Below are positions 38,095-49,893 of a stretch of DNA of 64,000 bases, piece after piece. Source of the stretch: Piliocolobus tephrosceles (Eukaryota; Chordata; Mammalia; Primates; Cercopithecidae). The stretch is taken from assembly GCF_002776525.5 (NCBI RefSeq), contig NC_045453.1, positions 35,275,356 to 35,339,355 of the forward strand, given 5' to 3'. Positions within the stretch are counted from its first letter, which is position 1. Each line of letters starts with the position of its first letter. The position numbers and the translations under genes were made by a program. The notes below the pieces were generated by a model, which was not told the origin of the DNA, did not search any database, and was given only the letters and a program-made list of their open reading frames with translations.

Positions 38095-38295
38095 TTCCCA
38101 CTCAGGGACATTTTTAAACGCAATGAAAAACATATCGATACAATTAAGTATTCCAAAGTGCTTAGTTTGCCACTTGCTAAGTTTACTTAAACCCTCTTTA
38201 ACAGGCTCATTAGGAGCTGGTGAGCACCGGGAAATTCATTAACAGGAAGGCGGCCCCCCGCATTTGACTGTAAATTGGTATTGATCAGGGGCTGG
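38095..38295. promoter_or_regulatory. AT-rich candidate regulatory element 1.1 kb upstream of miR-1-1
   Basis: ACATTTTTAAACGC, CAATTAAGTATTCC, CTTGCTAAGTTTACTTAAACC, TTCATTAACAGG and TGTAAATTGGTATTGATC in 200 bp between GC-rich flanks. CAATTAAG is an NKX2-type core-like string and CAATTAA fits homeobox sites. No repeat signature. Enhancer function is inference. Confidence 0.4.
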
Positions 38296-39398
38296 TAGGG
38301 GCTGGTGGAGGCTGGGCGGCCGGCCACAAAGAGCCAGGTGTGGGACCAGCCTCCCGGGGGTGCCACAGCAGTGGTGCTGGGCAGGTGACGGTGGCTGCTG
38401 ACCCCCGGTGCCCGTGTGAGCTGCTGGCTCTGCGCAGCTGCCGCTTCAGGTGGGCCGCACTGCGCGGCGGTTCAGGGTGGTGACGCTGCGAGGCGGGGGC
38501 AGGGGAGAGGGTGAAGAAGAGCAAAAGAAGGAGGGAGAGAACCGGGGGAGAGACGCTCCCTCACCCACTGGGTGTCTGCTGTGGCCAGGCTGAGGCGCCT
38601 AGGGAGTTGCACCCCTAGTGGACGGCCTCTCAGGAGATCCCGGCCACTCTCTGGGAACCTGGAATCCTCCAAGCATCGTCCTTCTCGCTCACATCTTCAG
38701 AGAGAGGTACTGAGCCCTCCCTCAGGAACAAGGGTCCCGGGAGGCAGCCTTCACCAGGGACCTGCCCAGGAAACCGTCAGCTGCCCAGGTAAGCCCCCAG
38801 GGCACCTCTCGGGTCTCTGGTTTGTAGTCCCTCGTCGGGCCTCAGGAGCAAGGAGTTGTCCAGCTCCCAGAGAAGGAAGAGGCTGGTCCTGTGAGTGGGG
38901 TGCTGGGCGGGTGCCCCCTCTCTGGGCCTGGCTGGGACAAGGGGGCCCAGAGGGACAGGAAAGTGCTGGCTTTGAAAGTTTGGGACATGGATGGTGCCTC
39001 TCTGCTCTGGGGTGAGGGTGGAGGGGCAGCCTGTTTCTTCCATGGATGCAAAACCGAGCTACTGCTGGGGCCAGGGACAGGTGCTCGAGACTTTCTGGGG
39101 CTCGCTGTCCACTTCCGCCTTTCTGGATCGTGTGAGTGTGTGAGACAGAGAGAGAGGCGGATTCAGGGATGGAGGGGCGCCGAGGTCAGAAGGGAGCAGG
39201 GAGCCCTGGGCCCCTGGGGGTGGCTGGACCCCCGGCAGCAGGGGCAGGAAGCCCGTCCTGCCCACACAGAGGGCTCCAGCCCTGGATGCCGGGGAGGAAG
39301 CTCCACTGCCTCTGAGCTGCCTTCTCTACACGGCAGTGGGGTCAGCTTCTACCGGGGCGGCGTCCCGAGGTCTTGGAACTACATACTGACTGCCTGCT

Positions 39399-39469
39399 TG
39401 GGAAACATACTTCTTTATATGCCCATATGGACCTGCTAAGCTATGGAATGTAAAGAAGTATGTATCTCA
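39399..39469 (+). ncRNA. MIR1-1: microRNA precursor miR-1-1
   Basis: The 71-nt hairpin is identical to the human mir-1-1 precursor as I know it. The 5p arm (ACATACTTC..., 39405-39426) pairs with the 3p arm (TGGAATGTAAAG..., 39444-39465). Mature miR-1-3p has seed GGAAUGU, and the loop is CATATGGACCTGCTAAGCTA. Flanking bases (CTTGGAACTACATACTG and its partner side) extend the stem, as Drosha substrates require. Known: miR-1 is the most abundant microRNA of heart and skeletal muscle. It represses targets such as HDAC4 and HAND2, promoting differentiation; a second copy (miR-1-2) sits in MIB1. It is transcribed from the promoter at 35.5 kb with miR-133a-2. Confidence 0.99.
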
Positions 39470-41264
39470 GGCCGGGAACTCTCTCGCCGCACTGAGGGGC
39501 ACTCCACGCCACGGGGGCCGCTGGGGCCGACAGCCAGCCAGGCGGCTGTGGCGGGAGTGAGCCCGGGGCGGCAGGCTGCCTGGGCGTTGGTGGACGGTCA
39601 TGTCCCCGCCAGCATTGTTCTGTCACTTCGCCTGTGTCAGCAGGTGGAAATGCTCACCAGACATTAAATATTCAGCTTGCTGACTGCGGCAGAGGGGAGG
39701 CGGCCTCCAGCAGGCATGGGGTCCGACGTGGGGCTGGTGAGGCCTGGGGGGTCGGGGCCTTGGCTGGAGAGCACAGAGTGATGGCGGAGGCTCTGGGGGC
39801 TCCACTGATGGCCGCCCTGGAAGAGGCCATCAGCCAGCAGAAAGGGCCGCTTGTGGCCAGGGCAGAAACTGCTCAGAGGCACAAGACAAGAGCAAGTTTG
39901 GAAGAGGGCAGGTGGCTGGATGCAGGAAGGAGGGAGGGGCTGGGTAGCACAGGGGAGAGGCTGTGGAGAGAAGGCACCTCTTGTGCCTGCATCCAGCCCT
40001 CCTGGCCGCAGGGCAAGGCAGAGGAACTTGGAGGCATGTAGCCTCCAAGGAAGGCGCAGCCTGCACGAGGAGATGCTGGGGATGCAGGCAGGGTCAGGGC
40101 CACCACTGCCCTTAGGCCCCACTCCTCTGCTGAAGGTACCTGGAACAAGGTCAGAGGAGCTGAGTCTGTGTAGCTCTGAACCCACAGCCCACCCCAGGGG
40201 CCTGGGAGCCATTTGATTTTGCCAAATGTCTCCGGCTCATGCCGCCCCCACCTGTACCCCCGCCAAAGCCCCGGTTCAGCTCTCTGTTCCGCCGAATCCA
40301 AGCTGAGGCATGTTTTGCTGTGAATGCAGGTGAGGCTTTGGCAGAAAGCAGTGTGTGGCCCAGGGCACCTTGCACCGCCCGTCGGGGGCCTGAGAGCCAC
40401 CTGCTCTGCTGCCATCCCAGTCCCGACCCAAGAAAGGACTGGGAGGATATCCTGGGGCCCAGGGGATGAGGACAGGTCAGGATCCGTCCGTGAAACCCCT
40501 TTCCCCAGTGCTGGTCCTTCAAGGAGAGGGTGGGTAGCGGGTTCCCATCCTCTCCTTGGTAGCAGGGTCGTAGGCAGGAGTTGGGCCACTGTGTGAGGGG
40601 CGTTTGCCCGGCTTCATTTCTGAGTCTCAGATTGGAGGCGTTTGCCACCTGGGATGAGGCCAGGTCCCTGCCTGCGCACCCCCACCCCCCCACAGGCCTC
40701 AGGATTAATTTCCAGAGTGTATGTCCTCCTGCCTTGGCACTGCTCCGGCCACAGCAGGTGCCGCTGCACCCTATATCCCGCACCCTGGCCTCCGGCAGGA
40801 ATGGGGCGGGAAGGGACGGCAGGCAGCCCCCTCCTGCAGCAGCTCGAGGCCTTGGGTCTGGGGGCAGCCAGATCACCTGAGCAGCTGGGGTCAGCACAGG
40901 GAGTGCTGAGTAAAGGGATTGGGGGCCATTCTGAGCTTTCAGGAGGCTCCCACCCCGCAGAGAGCCTCCAGTTGATTGGAGGGGAGGGCCTGACAGTCAG
41001 GGCTCCTGGCCTTCAAGTCTTCCTTCTGGAAGCTTCGTTCTCCCAGCCTCGGCCCCATCTGGTGTAGCAAGAAGGGAGCGGGTGTTGACCTTGGGCACAG
41101 CCTCCTCTCAGCCTCTGGACGCAGAGGGTCAGTGCCCAGCATCCGCTGACGTCATCTCTTCCCTGCCTGCTTCCAGCTCCGGCCACAGGGAGGGAAGTAG
41201 CCGGGTGTGTGGCCACCGAGGTTGCCGGTGGCCACAGACACACCGTTCTCTTCCCCTAGATGCG

Positions 41265-41440
41265 GCTGTCGTGCATTAAAGCTTTATTGCAGGATGTGGT
41301 GTTTAAATAAAAGCATTAGTGTTTTGGAATTAGGTTTGACTGAGCAGTAAAACTAGAGAGTTCACAGGGAGAGAGCTGCGGCCTGCTCGGCTGTAAATCA
41401 CCTCCAGTCTCTGATCCGCTGAATTAAAAATGAGCATTGC
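41265..41440. promoter_or_regulatory. AT-rich candidate intronic element
   Basis: GCATTAAAGCTTTATTGCAGG, GTGTTTAAATAAAAGCATTAG, GGAATTAGG and GAATTAAAAATGAGC. The last is one base from the MEF2 consensus (TTAAAAATGA at 41424-41433). Composition differs sharply from the flanks; no repeat family recognised. Confidence 0.35.
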
Positions 41441-42334
41441 ACGGCACCGCCCCTGGCAGCCCGAGCCCTGCTCCCCGGCACGTGTGGCGTGACGGTGCTC
41501 CCCAGGGATCCTGCTGCTTTCCTAGAGACACTGGGACCCGGGGCTGGAGTCTCCCACACGTGAATCTCCAAAGTTTGGCTCCTGGGCAGCAGCCAGGAAG
41601 GGAGCCCCAAACTGGCATGGAACATGGGCATGCTGGCACTTTCGTCTGTGGGGGTCTTTGTGCCCGTCCAGTTGAAGGAGGGGAGAGTGGGCAGGGTAGG
41701 GGCACGGACCCTCACTGGCTATGTCTTGCCCACAGGGACTCTCCTGAGACCACTTAGGCACGCTACCACGGGGGCCGGGACTCTCAGAGGGAAAGGAGCC
41801 TGGACTGGGCTGAGGGGGCTGGACACGGGACACCCACCCCGTTGGGACTTGCCTGCCAGCTTGGGAATCCAGGTGGGAATCCAGGTGGCCATGAGGAGGA
41901 GGACAGTGCCTGTGTCTCACTCTCTGAAGCAGGTAGCACCAGGTGTAGGCTCCTGGGTTTCCCAGAACACTCTGGAAACTGCCCCACAGTGATTAGAGGG
42001 TGGGCCAGGCTCCTGCTGGTGAAAACAGTCGCTGCAGAAATTGTGGAGCCCATAAATTCAGCAAACCAAATTAGTTACATTTTTCTATCCTACGGCTCAC
42101 AAAAACCAGCCACGCTCCAGGTGCTGTTTCCACCTGTGAGTGGGACCAGCTCTGGGTCCTAGCGCTTGTGTGAAGGAGAAGGATGGCCTTTGGGAAGGGA
42201 CAGCCCCGCTGCTGCCTGCACGCATGTGTCGCGATGAGTGATCTTGCATTTCTGCAGCCAGGTGGCCAAGGACATGGTGGCACCCCCTTCTAAAGAGGGA
42301 GTCACCGGTGATTCTGGTACTAGTGCATTCATCA

Positions 42335-42600
42335 AGTGCAATAAAGCATTTTATTGCACAAGCATTCAAAGCGGGCACAGGGGCTGGTGAGAGCATTTGC
42401 GAGAGGTGCGTCGGCCCTCTGTGAAACTGTCGGGCTCACATGAGAAACATTGCATCGAAGAATAAACTGCTATTAAGCATGATTAGATTGACCCACAGGA
42501 CAGGTATTTTAGCTGCCGCAGCCGGAGTCAATCAAAATGAACATCGCTCGAATTGCAAATTTTACACCAAAAATGCTCTAAAGTAAAACTGAGAGAACCT
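42335..42600. promoter_or_regulatory. AT-rich candidate intronic element
   Basis: CAATAAAGCATTTTATTGCAC contains an inverted repeat (GCAATAAA/TTTTATTGC). It is followed by AAACATTGCATCG, GCTATTAAGCATGATTAG, GTCAATCAAAATGAAC and GAATTGCAAATTTTAC. Octamer-, TGIF/MEIS- and homeobox-like cores cluster here. It looks like a constrained non-coding element; conservation was not tested. Confidence 0.4.
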
Positions 42601-43767
42601 GAGTGGCCCGAGCCATCTTCAGGACCAGGGTGTGGCTGAGCAGTGCTGGCCTGGAGGGTTTCCGGGCTGGGATGGCCGGAGGTGGACGGGGCGATGCGAT
42701 CGCGTGAGTTGCTGCCACCTTCACATAAAGGGTAACCCAGCAATCTGAGAGGCTTTGTGCTGACTCAGCCCCGCCATGCACGTCCTATTGCAGAGGCCTC
42801 CCGTGCTCTCTGCAGTCCTGCTCCCGCTTTTGATGCCTCTGGGCAGGACACTGACCTCGGGGTGGCTGGGCTTGGGCCCCGGCAAGGGAGGCTCTTGGAC
42901 AGGAGCACAGGGCTTTGTGAGGGGCCCTGGCCTTGCCCACTGTCCTTGGCCAACCAGCAGCCTCTGTCCCTGTGAACTGGAGGCATCACACCCAGGAAGA
43001 GGTGGGCATGGCTTTTGGGAAGGGAAGGCACCCGCGACAGCGTTAGCAGCTCCCAGAGCCTCGTGCTGTCCGCTCCTTCCTGAGGTCCAAGGCCCAGCTG
43101 GCCAGAGCTTGGGGCGGGGAGGGCCCTCTCCGGAGGCCCCTGGGTGCCCAGGGAGGACTGTGCCTTTGGGGAGGACTCTGCTTTTAGTGCTCAGAGTCCC
43201 CAGCCAGCTCTGACCCCTGGAAGCCCGTCCTGCTGAGTGGGGAGGGGCGGTGACTGCAGCAGAGGAGCAGGGCAGGCTGCTGCAGAGCTGCCGCCCAGGA
43301 CGCTGCAGAGCACCGCAGGCAGCATGCAGGGCTGCGCGTCTCAAGGGCAGGGATCAGAGGGCCACCTCTGACAGCTCCACCGCCGGTCCCTTAGACAGAG
43401 GGACACGGGGCTGAGGTTCCCACACCGCGGTCACTGCAAAGGTGCTGTGAGCTCGACCGATTCACCCTGGTTTCAGAGGCACCACTCAGCCTCAGGCCAG
43501 GTCTGCTCCCTGCACCAGGCGGGCTGCCCCCATGGGGTGCAAGTGTGTGATCTGAAGGACAGAGATGCTGGGGGGGGGCCTCTCAGGCCTCCTGTGTCCA
43601 CCCCAGGGAGAGATCATGGGGGAGAGAGAGAGCTCTGTTTCAGGAGTGCTGGGTGCAGAGGTCACTGGCTGCTCCCTGGCCAGGAGGGGGTCACCCAGAA
43701 GCCCTGGTGGTGGGAGGCTGGGGTCCACTCCTCACAGGGTCGACTCCTTGGCTGGGACTGGAGGCAG

Positions 43768-43789
43768 GTGCGTGTGTGTGTGTGTGTGC
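43768..43789. repeat. (GT)n microsatellite
   Basis: About nine GT units (GCGTGTGTGTGTGTGTGTGCG), alternating purine-pyrimidine, between the two microRNAs. Confidence 0.9.
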
Positions 43790-44038
43790 GCTTGCATGGG
43801 CGTGCATGGAGGGCGATTTCTGGGATGACTGGGACAATGACCCAGAATATTTTTAACAGTGGCAGGAGAGGGAGTAGAAGGCAGCTGTCCCTGGAACCCG
43901 TCCCGGGGGGCCCCGTGAGGACGTTTTGAGGTTGAAGGACGCCCAGGACAGTTGCACCGTGTGGCCCTTGTCATCCTGGCAAGCCGGTGCCCTCTCTCAT
44001 GCCCAGATATGGCTCCGGGGCTGCATGTGTCTCCCCAG

Positions 44039-44201
44039 CTGCCCGCCTGCCCACCACGCCAGTATAAATAGTCCGCGTTCTCAGCTGTCCCATGGACAGG
44101 CTGAACTCGGATGACTCTGCCGGAGCTCTAGGAGTGCCCCCGACCCCGCCCACCACCGAAGTGCCTGAGGCCAGCAGCTGTAGCGGGACAGAGGCCGCCG
44201 G
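44039..44201 (+). promoter_or_regulatory. Candidate intragenic promoter or exon between miR-1-1 and miR-133a-2
   Basis: Seen: TATAAATAG at 44063-44071, a canonical TATA element that is also one base from a MEF2 site (GTATAAATAG); a CAGCTG E-box at 44082-44087; ATG at 44092; and a strong donor CCGG|GTGAGG at 44201/44202. An acceptor-like CTCCCCAG precedes at 44031-44038. The ATG opens 36 whole codons to the donor (starts MDRLNSDDSAGALG). Known: a MEF2-dependent intragenic enhancer that directs miR-133a expression has been described for the paralogous cluster and for this one. Inferred: this may be a second muscle promoter, or an internal exon of the host gene. The TATA-ATG spacing is short (29 nt), so translation from a TATA-directed start is doubtful. 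Confidence 0.45.
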
Positions 44202-45129
44202 GTGAGGCTCTGGGCTCTTGGGCTCGGCCTCTGTCTCCCCCTCCTCACCTGCCCCCTTGGAGGGCATCAAGTCCAGGAGGGACCCAGCTACCTTCTGTTG
44301 CTCCTTCCCCAGGGCGTGGTGGGGCCTTTGCCCATCAAGAGTGAAGAGGGATAAGAATCCCCACCCTGGGAATGGGTGCAGGCAGCTGCTTGGTTCCTTG
44401 GCCTCGGGCTCAGGCCTGCAGCAGGCGAGGCTGTCGCTGGGGCCCCTGTTGCCCCTCCCTCGGGTACCTCCTCACCTGTCCCAGCCCTCCTCCCACATCA
44501 GCTGTAGCAACACACTCCAGAGGCCTTGGAGCCCCGAGCACCAGCTTGCCAAGCTCCTTCCCCGGGGAACCTGCTTTCCCTCCACCCTTAACTCAAGAAG
44601 TGACTCTCTAATGGTGGAATTTCAAACACCTCCAAGGCCTGTGGAGCTGACGCCCTTGAATGCGAGCAGGAAAGGCCCATCTTGTGTTCCTCAGACATGG
44701 GGTGCTACGCCCCGCCTGAGGACAGATGGGGACACTTCTCACAATGTCTCTGCACGCTGGGTGGCCTCACTGAGCCAGAGGGAGGGCAGAGAACACGTTG
44801 GCAGAATCGAGAGCGCGATACGCACTTGTACGTGGAGCTGGGGCCTTCCTTGCTGTCCTGAGGCCTGCGGTGGCCGCACGGACGCCCTCGTCATTTCATC
44901 CGTGGCCATTCCTGAGCTCCTGGCTTAGGGATCTGTTTCTGCAGGTGGGTGGGAGCAGTGGGCAGGTGCGCTCCCACCCACAGGAGGGGGCTCCAATCAG
45001 ACTCTGTGTGCCAAGGGGCTTTTCCTTATCCTGGGACACGTGGCTGTTCATTTGTCCCCGAGCTGCCAAGCCCTCTCTCTTGACCTCGGGACTCTCTGAT
45101 CGTGTTCTCAGCCAACAGCCTTCTTCAAA

Positions 45130-45800
45130 TTAAACTAGCTTTTACCCTGGCCCTATCTTTGAGATCCTAAGACACAAAAGTCTATCTTGCCATTTTTGCA
45201 AAGAACAGCAAAACAATCACGTGTCCCCTCCCGCCCCTGCCTCCCTCCCACCTGCCCCCTGCTCTGTGGGTCTATTTGAGGCGAAATTTATCTCTGGGAA
45301 GGGCCCCATCAATTTGCCTTGCTCTTTTGTTGACAAGTTTATTAAAAACCCAGGCAACTCTGTATTAAACTTTTATCAGTGTTGAGAAATAATATATTTC
45401 TTTTTTTGAATAGATAGAAAAGTTATGGATTTGGGCTGAGCGGGTCTTGTTCAGCATTTGGCTGAGTCAGCGTTGCTGATGATAAGAAACAAGCCCGTTT
45501 TGGGGTGCAAGGTTTCCTTTTGCCTTTTAATTAGGGGTCTCTCTGGGGACTGCCCTGCGCGAGCCAGTGCCCCCCACAGAACCCCGAAGGCTCCTACAGA
45601 AACCCCGCGGGGGCTGCCCACACACACCCGGCTAACTGTAATTCTTTGCTATCTATTTTAATAATTAACCAAAATCTGGAATTAAAATTTAATTTAGTGG
45701 TGAATCTGAGCGCTAATAGGTAATGGTTTTGCATGGAGAAATATTAGGTTATTGACATTTACATTTTAAAAGCTTCATAGTAAGAAACAAAAAAAGCATC
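45130..45800. promoter_or_regulatory. AT-rich intragenic block with MARE/AP-1, GATA and homeobox motifs
   Basis: The largest AT-rich island in the host gene, with no recognised repeat. GCTGAGTCAGC at 45461-45471 is a palindromic MARE/AP-1 (TGAGTCA) site. GATAAG lies 10 bp further at 45481-45486. TTTTAATTAGG (about 45527), TTTTAATAATTAACC and AATTTAATTTAGTGG follow. Position between the two microRNAs fits the known intragenic enhancer arrangement. Activity is inferred. Confidence 0.5.
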
Positions 45801-45853
45801 CAGATGGGAGTTGGCAATGTCCTCCCCTGGTGGGAGGGGACGGGCACCCTGTC

Positions 45854-45867
45854 CTGCCCCCTGGTGA
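45854..45867 (-). promoter_or_regulatory. CTCF-like site
   Basis: On the - strand TCACCAGGGGGCAG matches the core CTCF consensus CCASYAGRKGGCRS at 13 of 14 positions. A weaker 12 of 14 match occurs near 45246-45259 on the same strand. It flanks the AT-rich block. Confidence 0.5.
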
Positions 45868-46664
45868 GTGCCTGGGGTTGCGGAGGAGAAGGAGAGGGGC
45901 TGCTCTTGCCTTCGCCTTGGGTCTCTGAGTCTCTGTAGGGCTTTGGCGGCGCAGGGCTGTGCTCTGCAGTCTCTGAGGGCAGCGTCTTTGCTGCGGGCGT
46001 GACCTGGTGTTGGTTGCCCTTGAGGGGAAGTCATTTGGTGCCGCATCTTCACTGAGGACGCTGGTTGTAGTGTCCCCTGTGCCGGGGCAAGAGACACCTT
46101 CCCCTGGGGGTCCTGTGTGGTTTCTGCCCAAAGTGGCCACGGTTCCCCGAGGTCCTGGGCGAGGGCTTGTGGGTGCAGCAGGACGGAGTGTTGGTTTTCA
46201 CCACCCTTGAGGGACAAGTGCCCAGGGACCCTGTGCCAAGCTCAGACCGGGCCATGGCGTGACCAAGACTCAGGTTGCACAGGGCTGGTGCTCACACACG
46301 GCCGTTCACACGCCCACATGGAAGACCTGAGGCGCAGGGGGCTATGGAAGTCCCCAAGAACCCCTCGCTAGGTGTGTAGTGCTCTGTGCCTGGGGCCCCC
46401 TCTGCCCCACCAGAGGTCAACCTGGGGACGGCTGCGGCTGCAGGGGAGGGCCTGGCGGTTCACTTCACGCTTGCTCCTCCTTCCACCTTCCAGGACTGTG
46501 GGGCTGCCTCTCCTCTAGGGTCCAACAAAGGGGCTGGGGCCCTACCAAAGGCAGGAGCGGCTTCCAGGATGAGGTGGCAGGCGTGGCTCTGGCCCCCCTG
46601 CTCCCCCGTGGCCTCACCCTTTGGGTATCCCTGGGTGAGGCTGCTGTAGCCGTGGCTCTCAGTG

Positions 46665-46895
46665 ACACTTCCTACCAGGTCTTTATCTACATCACTATTT
46701 GCTCCAATTATAACTAATTGGACACGTACTGCATCTTCATGGCATCTAATTTTCTATTGATTTTAACAGGGCTGCTGGTGTTTTCGGCAGAGATTGCCCA
46801 TCGCTGCTTAAAAATGCTGAGTGTACTTCCCTGTGTGGGACAACTCCATCAGCAGATGTTTTAAAACCTGTTTAATTGTTTGGTTCATAACGCAC
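46665..46895. promoter_or_regulatory. AT-rich candidate intronic element
   Basis: CTCCAATTATAACTAATTGG is a near-palindrome of homeobox cores. It is followed by GGCATCTAATTTTC, TTGATTTTAACAGG, TGCTTAAAAATGC and GTTTTAAAACCTG. No repeat signature. The 3 kb that follow up to miR-133a-2 are GC-rich with no recognised elements. Confidence 0.35.
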
Positions 46896-49893
46896 TAGCG
46901 GTAGGGGCTGCAGCCCTGTTCTCTATAGCACTGGAGTCAAGAGAGAGGCAGAAGGACCCAAAGTGGGTTCTCCAGAGAATCCACGCCCTGGGCTCCATCC
47001 CCAGTCCTGCTGTCCCGGCGAATGGTAAAGTCACCAGAAACGCTTGGGCCGCCTCTCTGCCAGGCCTGGGCACCTAGCTGGGGACACAGAGGGGACCAGC
47101 CAGGAGCTGCCCCTCCCTTGGCAAGCTTGCCTTTACTGAGGGGACTCAGGGACTCCTTATTCGATGAGGAAACCACGGTGGCAGCTGGCCCCAGAGAAGG
47201 CCAGGCAGGGCTGGCCCTCCCCTACCCGGAGGCCCCTGGAGCCCTCGGGGCCCGGGGGTCTGAAGCCCTGGGAGCTAGGGGTGGTCGCTGTGGTGAGGGG
47301 CTGCGTGGGTCTTGGCAGGAAGGCAGCCCGTGCTGGGAGGCTGGAGGCAGCACAGCTCAGTTTGGGGAAGGCCGGAAAACGTGGGGTGCGGGGGTCTGGG
47401 AGGGGTGAGCTCTGTGAAGCACCCGACCTTTGAGCCATGGGGTGGGGCCCTTGGGGAGGTTTTGGGGCTTGTGGGATGCTGGTTTCTTGGCCTTTTTAGA
47501 GAGAAAAGAAAACAATACTTACAAGGAAGTCGAGGAAACTCGGAGGCCTCTCCCTTGTCAGCCCTCGCCCCACGCTGGTGAGACCCCAGGGTCCAGAGGG
47601 AAGGGGCTAGAGAATCTGCCAGTGAGTGGGAGCTGCTGCCCGAGGGAGCAGAGCAGAACGGGGGGTGCCCGGGTCCGCAGGGGTCCCCGACATCCTGCCC
47701 GAGGGATGGACCCAGCTCCAGCACATCCCAAGAACACAAACTGTGCGCCTGTTTCCTTCACACTTGCAAGCAAAGGTGCTGCTCACTCCCTTGGCAAAGG
47801 ACGACTGGGAACTTCTCTAAGCCAGGCCATGTTGGGGTGAGTGCACCTGGAGGCTGGCTGCCACCTCATGGGGCAGCATGAAGAGGAGGAGCTGGGCCCT
47901 GGGGCAGGGGATGCTGCTGTGAGTCCCCGCATCCTCCTGACGGGCAGCACAGGACAGGTCTTGAGGCGCAGTGGGGTGTATGGGAGAAGACGGTGGCTGT
48001 CGGTGCTCAGGGCTGCACCTGGCACTTGGCCGCTCGGCGTCTGCTCACAGCTCACGCCCACCACCGTGGCGGCTGCGACGCCAAGCTTGACACCTCATCC
48101 AAGGCCGTGGGGCCTCCCCGTGGGGCTTTTGCAGCCTGTCCCGGTGCTCTGCTGCCTTTTGGGTGAGGTGACCAGTTTGTTTGCTACGTTGATTGGCAAA
48201 TGCCAGACCTCCCAGCTCCTGATGGGAAAGAATTGTGGCTGGGACTCAAGTCCCCAGCTTGATCTTGTCAAATCTTCCGCTCCATTAGGAATATTGACAG
48301 CAGTAAATGAATAAGTGCGTTCCAGCTGCGAGGTCTTCGAGCCGTCCTCACTCCAGGGCCAGGGAGGGGCGGGCTCTGGGAGCCTTGGGGTCTGCCCTGC
48401 ACCCTCTGTGCTACTGGAGTAAGGAGGAGAGAGGTTTGCAGAGTGTGGGCTGATGGCCCGGAATCCTCTCTGTTTTGGGATGCGAGACTGACCCCAATAT
48501 GCAGGGGACTTTGGGGAGGCGACCTTGCTGCACGGCACAGATCTTTCTGGAGGGCACCATGGCAGGGACAGTCAAGGAAGGTAGCTATGGACGAGTCAGA
48601 GCAGGCCTGGCAGAGGCTGGGGTGGGGGATCGTCCAGCTCAGTCGCTCCCAGCGGGGCCTTGGAGGGTGGGCATGGTGCTGTGTGACCGTCCCTGTTGCC
48701 TGAGGGGCCTGAGCTTCTGTTCCTGCAACGTCAGGAGGGGTCAGAGAGGCCAGAGGACAGGCAGGCGGGGCAGCCCCATGTGTGCAGAGGGCAGGCAGGT
48801 GGCACAGGCCCTGGTGCGCAGCCCACACTCTGCCATCCTGGTGGGTGAGGAGCAGGTGCGTCCACCCGTGCTGCCCAGGTCGGCCTGTGCTCCCGGAGGG
48901 AAGCTCACACACGGGCACCGCATCCCCAGCACTGCCAGAGACACTTTCCCTCACCTGTCACGGCTCCTGATGGATGGGGCTGCAGGGAGGCTCATTTTAT
49001 AAAACGGAACTTGCTCTCAAGTCACTGCGGGTGATAGGAGTGGGAGATACGGGAGCCAGGCGAGGGTCGTGTCACGTTCGGACCTCCGTCCTGACGCTCC
49101 GTCCTCACAGTTCCCTTGGGCATGGGAAATGCCCCTCAGCAAGATGCGGGCAAGGCTGCAGGGCTGGGGCGTAGGGCCCAGGTTCAGGCCGTGAAGGCCC
49201 CCTCAGTCTGTCCTCCCACCACCATGCAATGTGGGTGTCCCTGGAATCTTCCTGTCCTGCCCACCCAGAGATATCACGTGGTGTCAGAGTCCATCCCGTC
49301 CCACCTAGGCCACGGCAAGCCAGGCGGGAAAGTGTCCTGGGTGGGCTGTCCTGTGGTCAGCCGGGGCCCGTGGCCGACCGGGAGGTCTGTCCTGCCCCTG
49401 CTCTAGCTATGAGTGTGGTCTGGGAGGAGTTTGCAGTGACCCTCAAGGTCACTGTGCCCACAGATGTGAGCCCCTGGGGCGGGGCCCGATGGTCTGGGCT
49501 GTATCCCACAGCTGAGGCTAGTGCCAGGGGCAGCGAGCACTTGGTGAAGCCAGGGCTGTGGAGGAATCGGGCGGTGGAGGCAGAGGGCACTGAGGGCCAA
49601 TCCCAGAGCGTGGAGGCTGCCTGGCACCTCTGACCCTCCCCAGACCCCTGTGGGTCCCCGATGGGGGAGCCTGGGCAGAGCGAGAGGGTGGTGAGTTGTG
49701 TGTGAGTAGGTGTGTGTGTCGGGGCGTGTGGCCCTTCGCACCGGTCCCCGTAGAGCTTGAGGGAAACTCCTCGGGGTGGAGGCCCTCCGGGACGGGGGGT
49801 AAGGGCCTGATGCCGGCCGCGAAGCCCCGTCTCCGCTGGGACGTCCGCCTGGTGGAGCTGCCTTCCTCACTGACGTCGCTGTTCCTCGGATCC
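46896..49893. other. GC-rich intronic DNA before miR-133a-2
   Basis: No recognised repeat or exon. Open frames such as 48268-48954 (-) and 48475-49002 (+) overlap each other and have no domain. CCCACAGATG at 49457 and GTGTGTGTCGGGGCGTG near 49710 are ordinary. The last 30 bp before the hairpin contain TGACGTCG at 49871-49878, a CRE-like core. Confidence 0.5.

Noticed and set aside
37309..38190. 293-codon Pro-rich frame near miR-1-1
   Set aside because: It reads through the C28 run as polyproline and shows no family signature or plausible exon borders.
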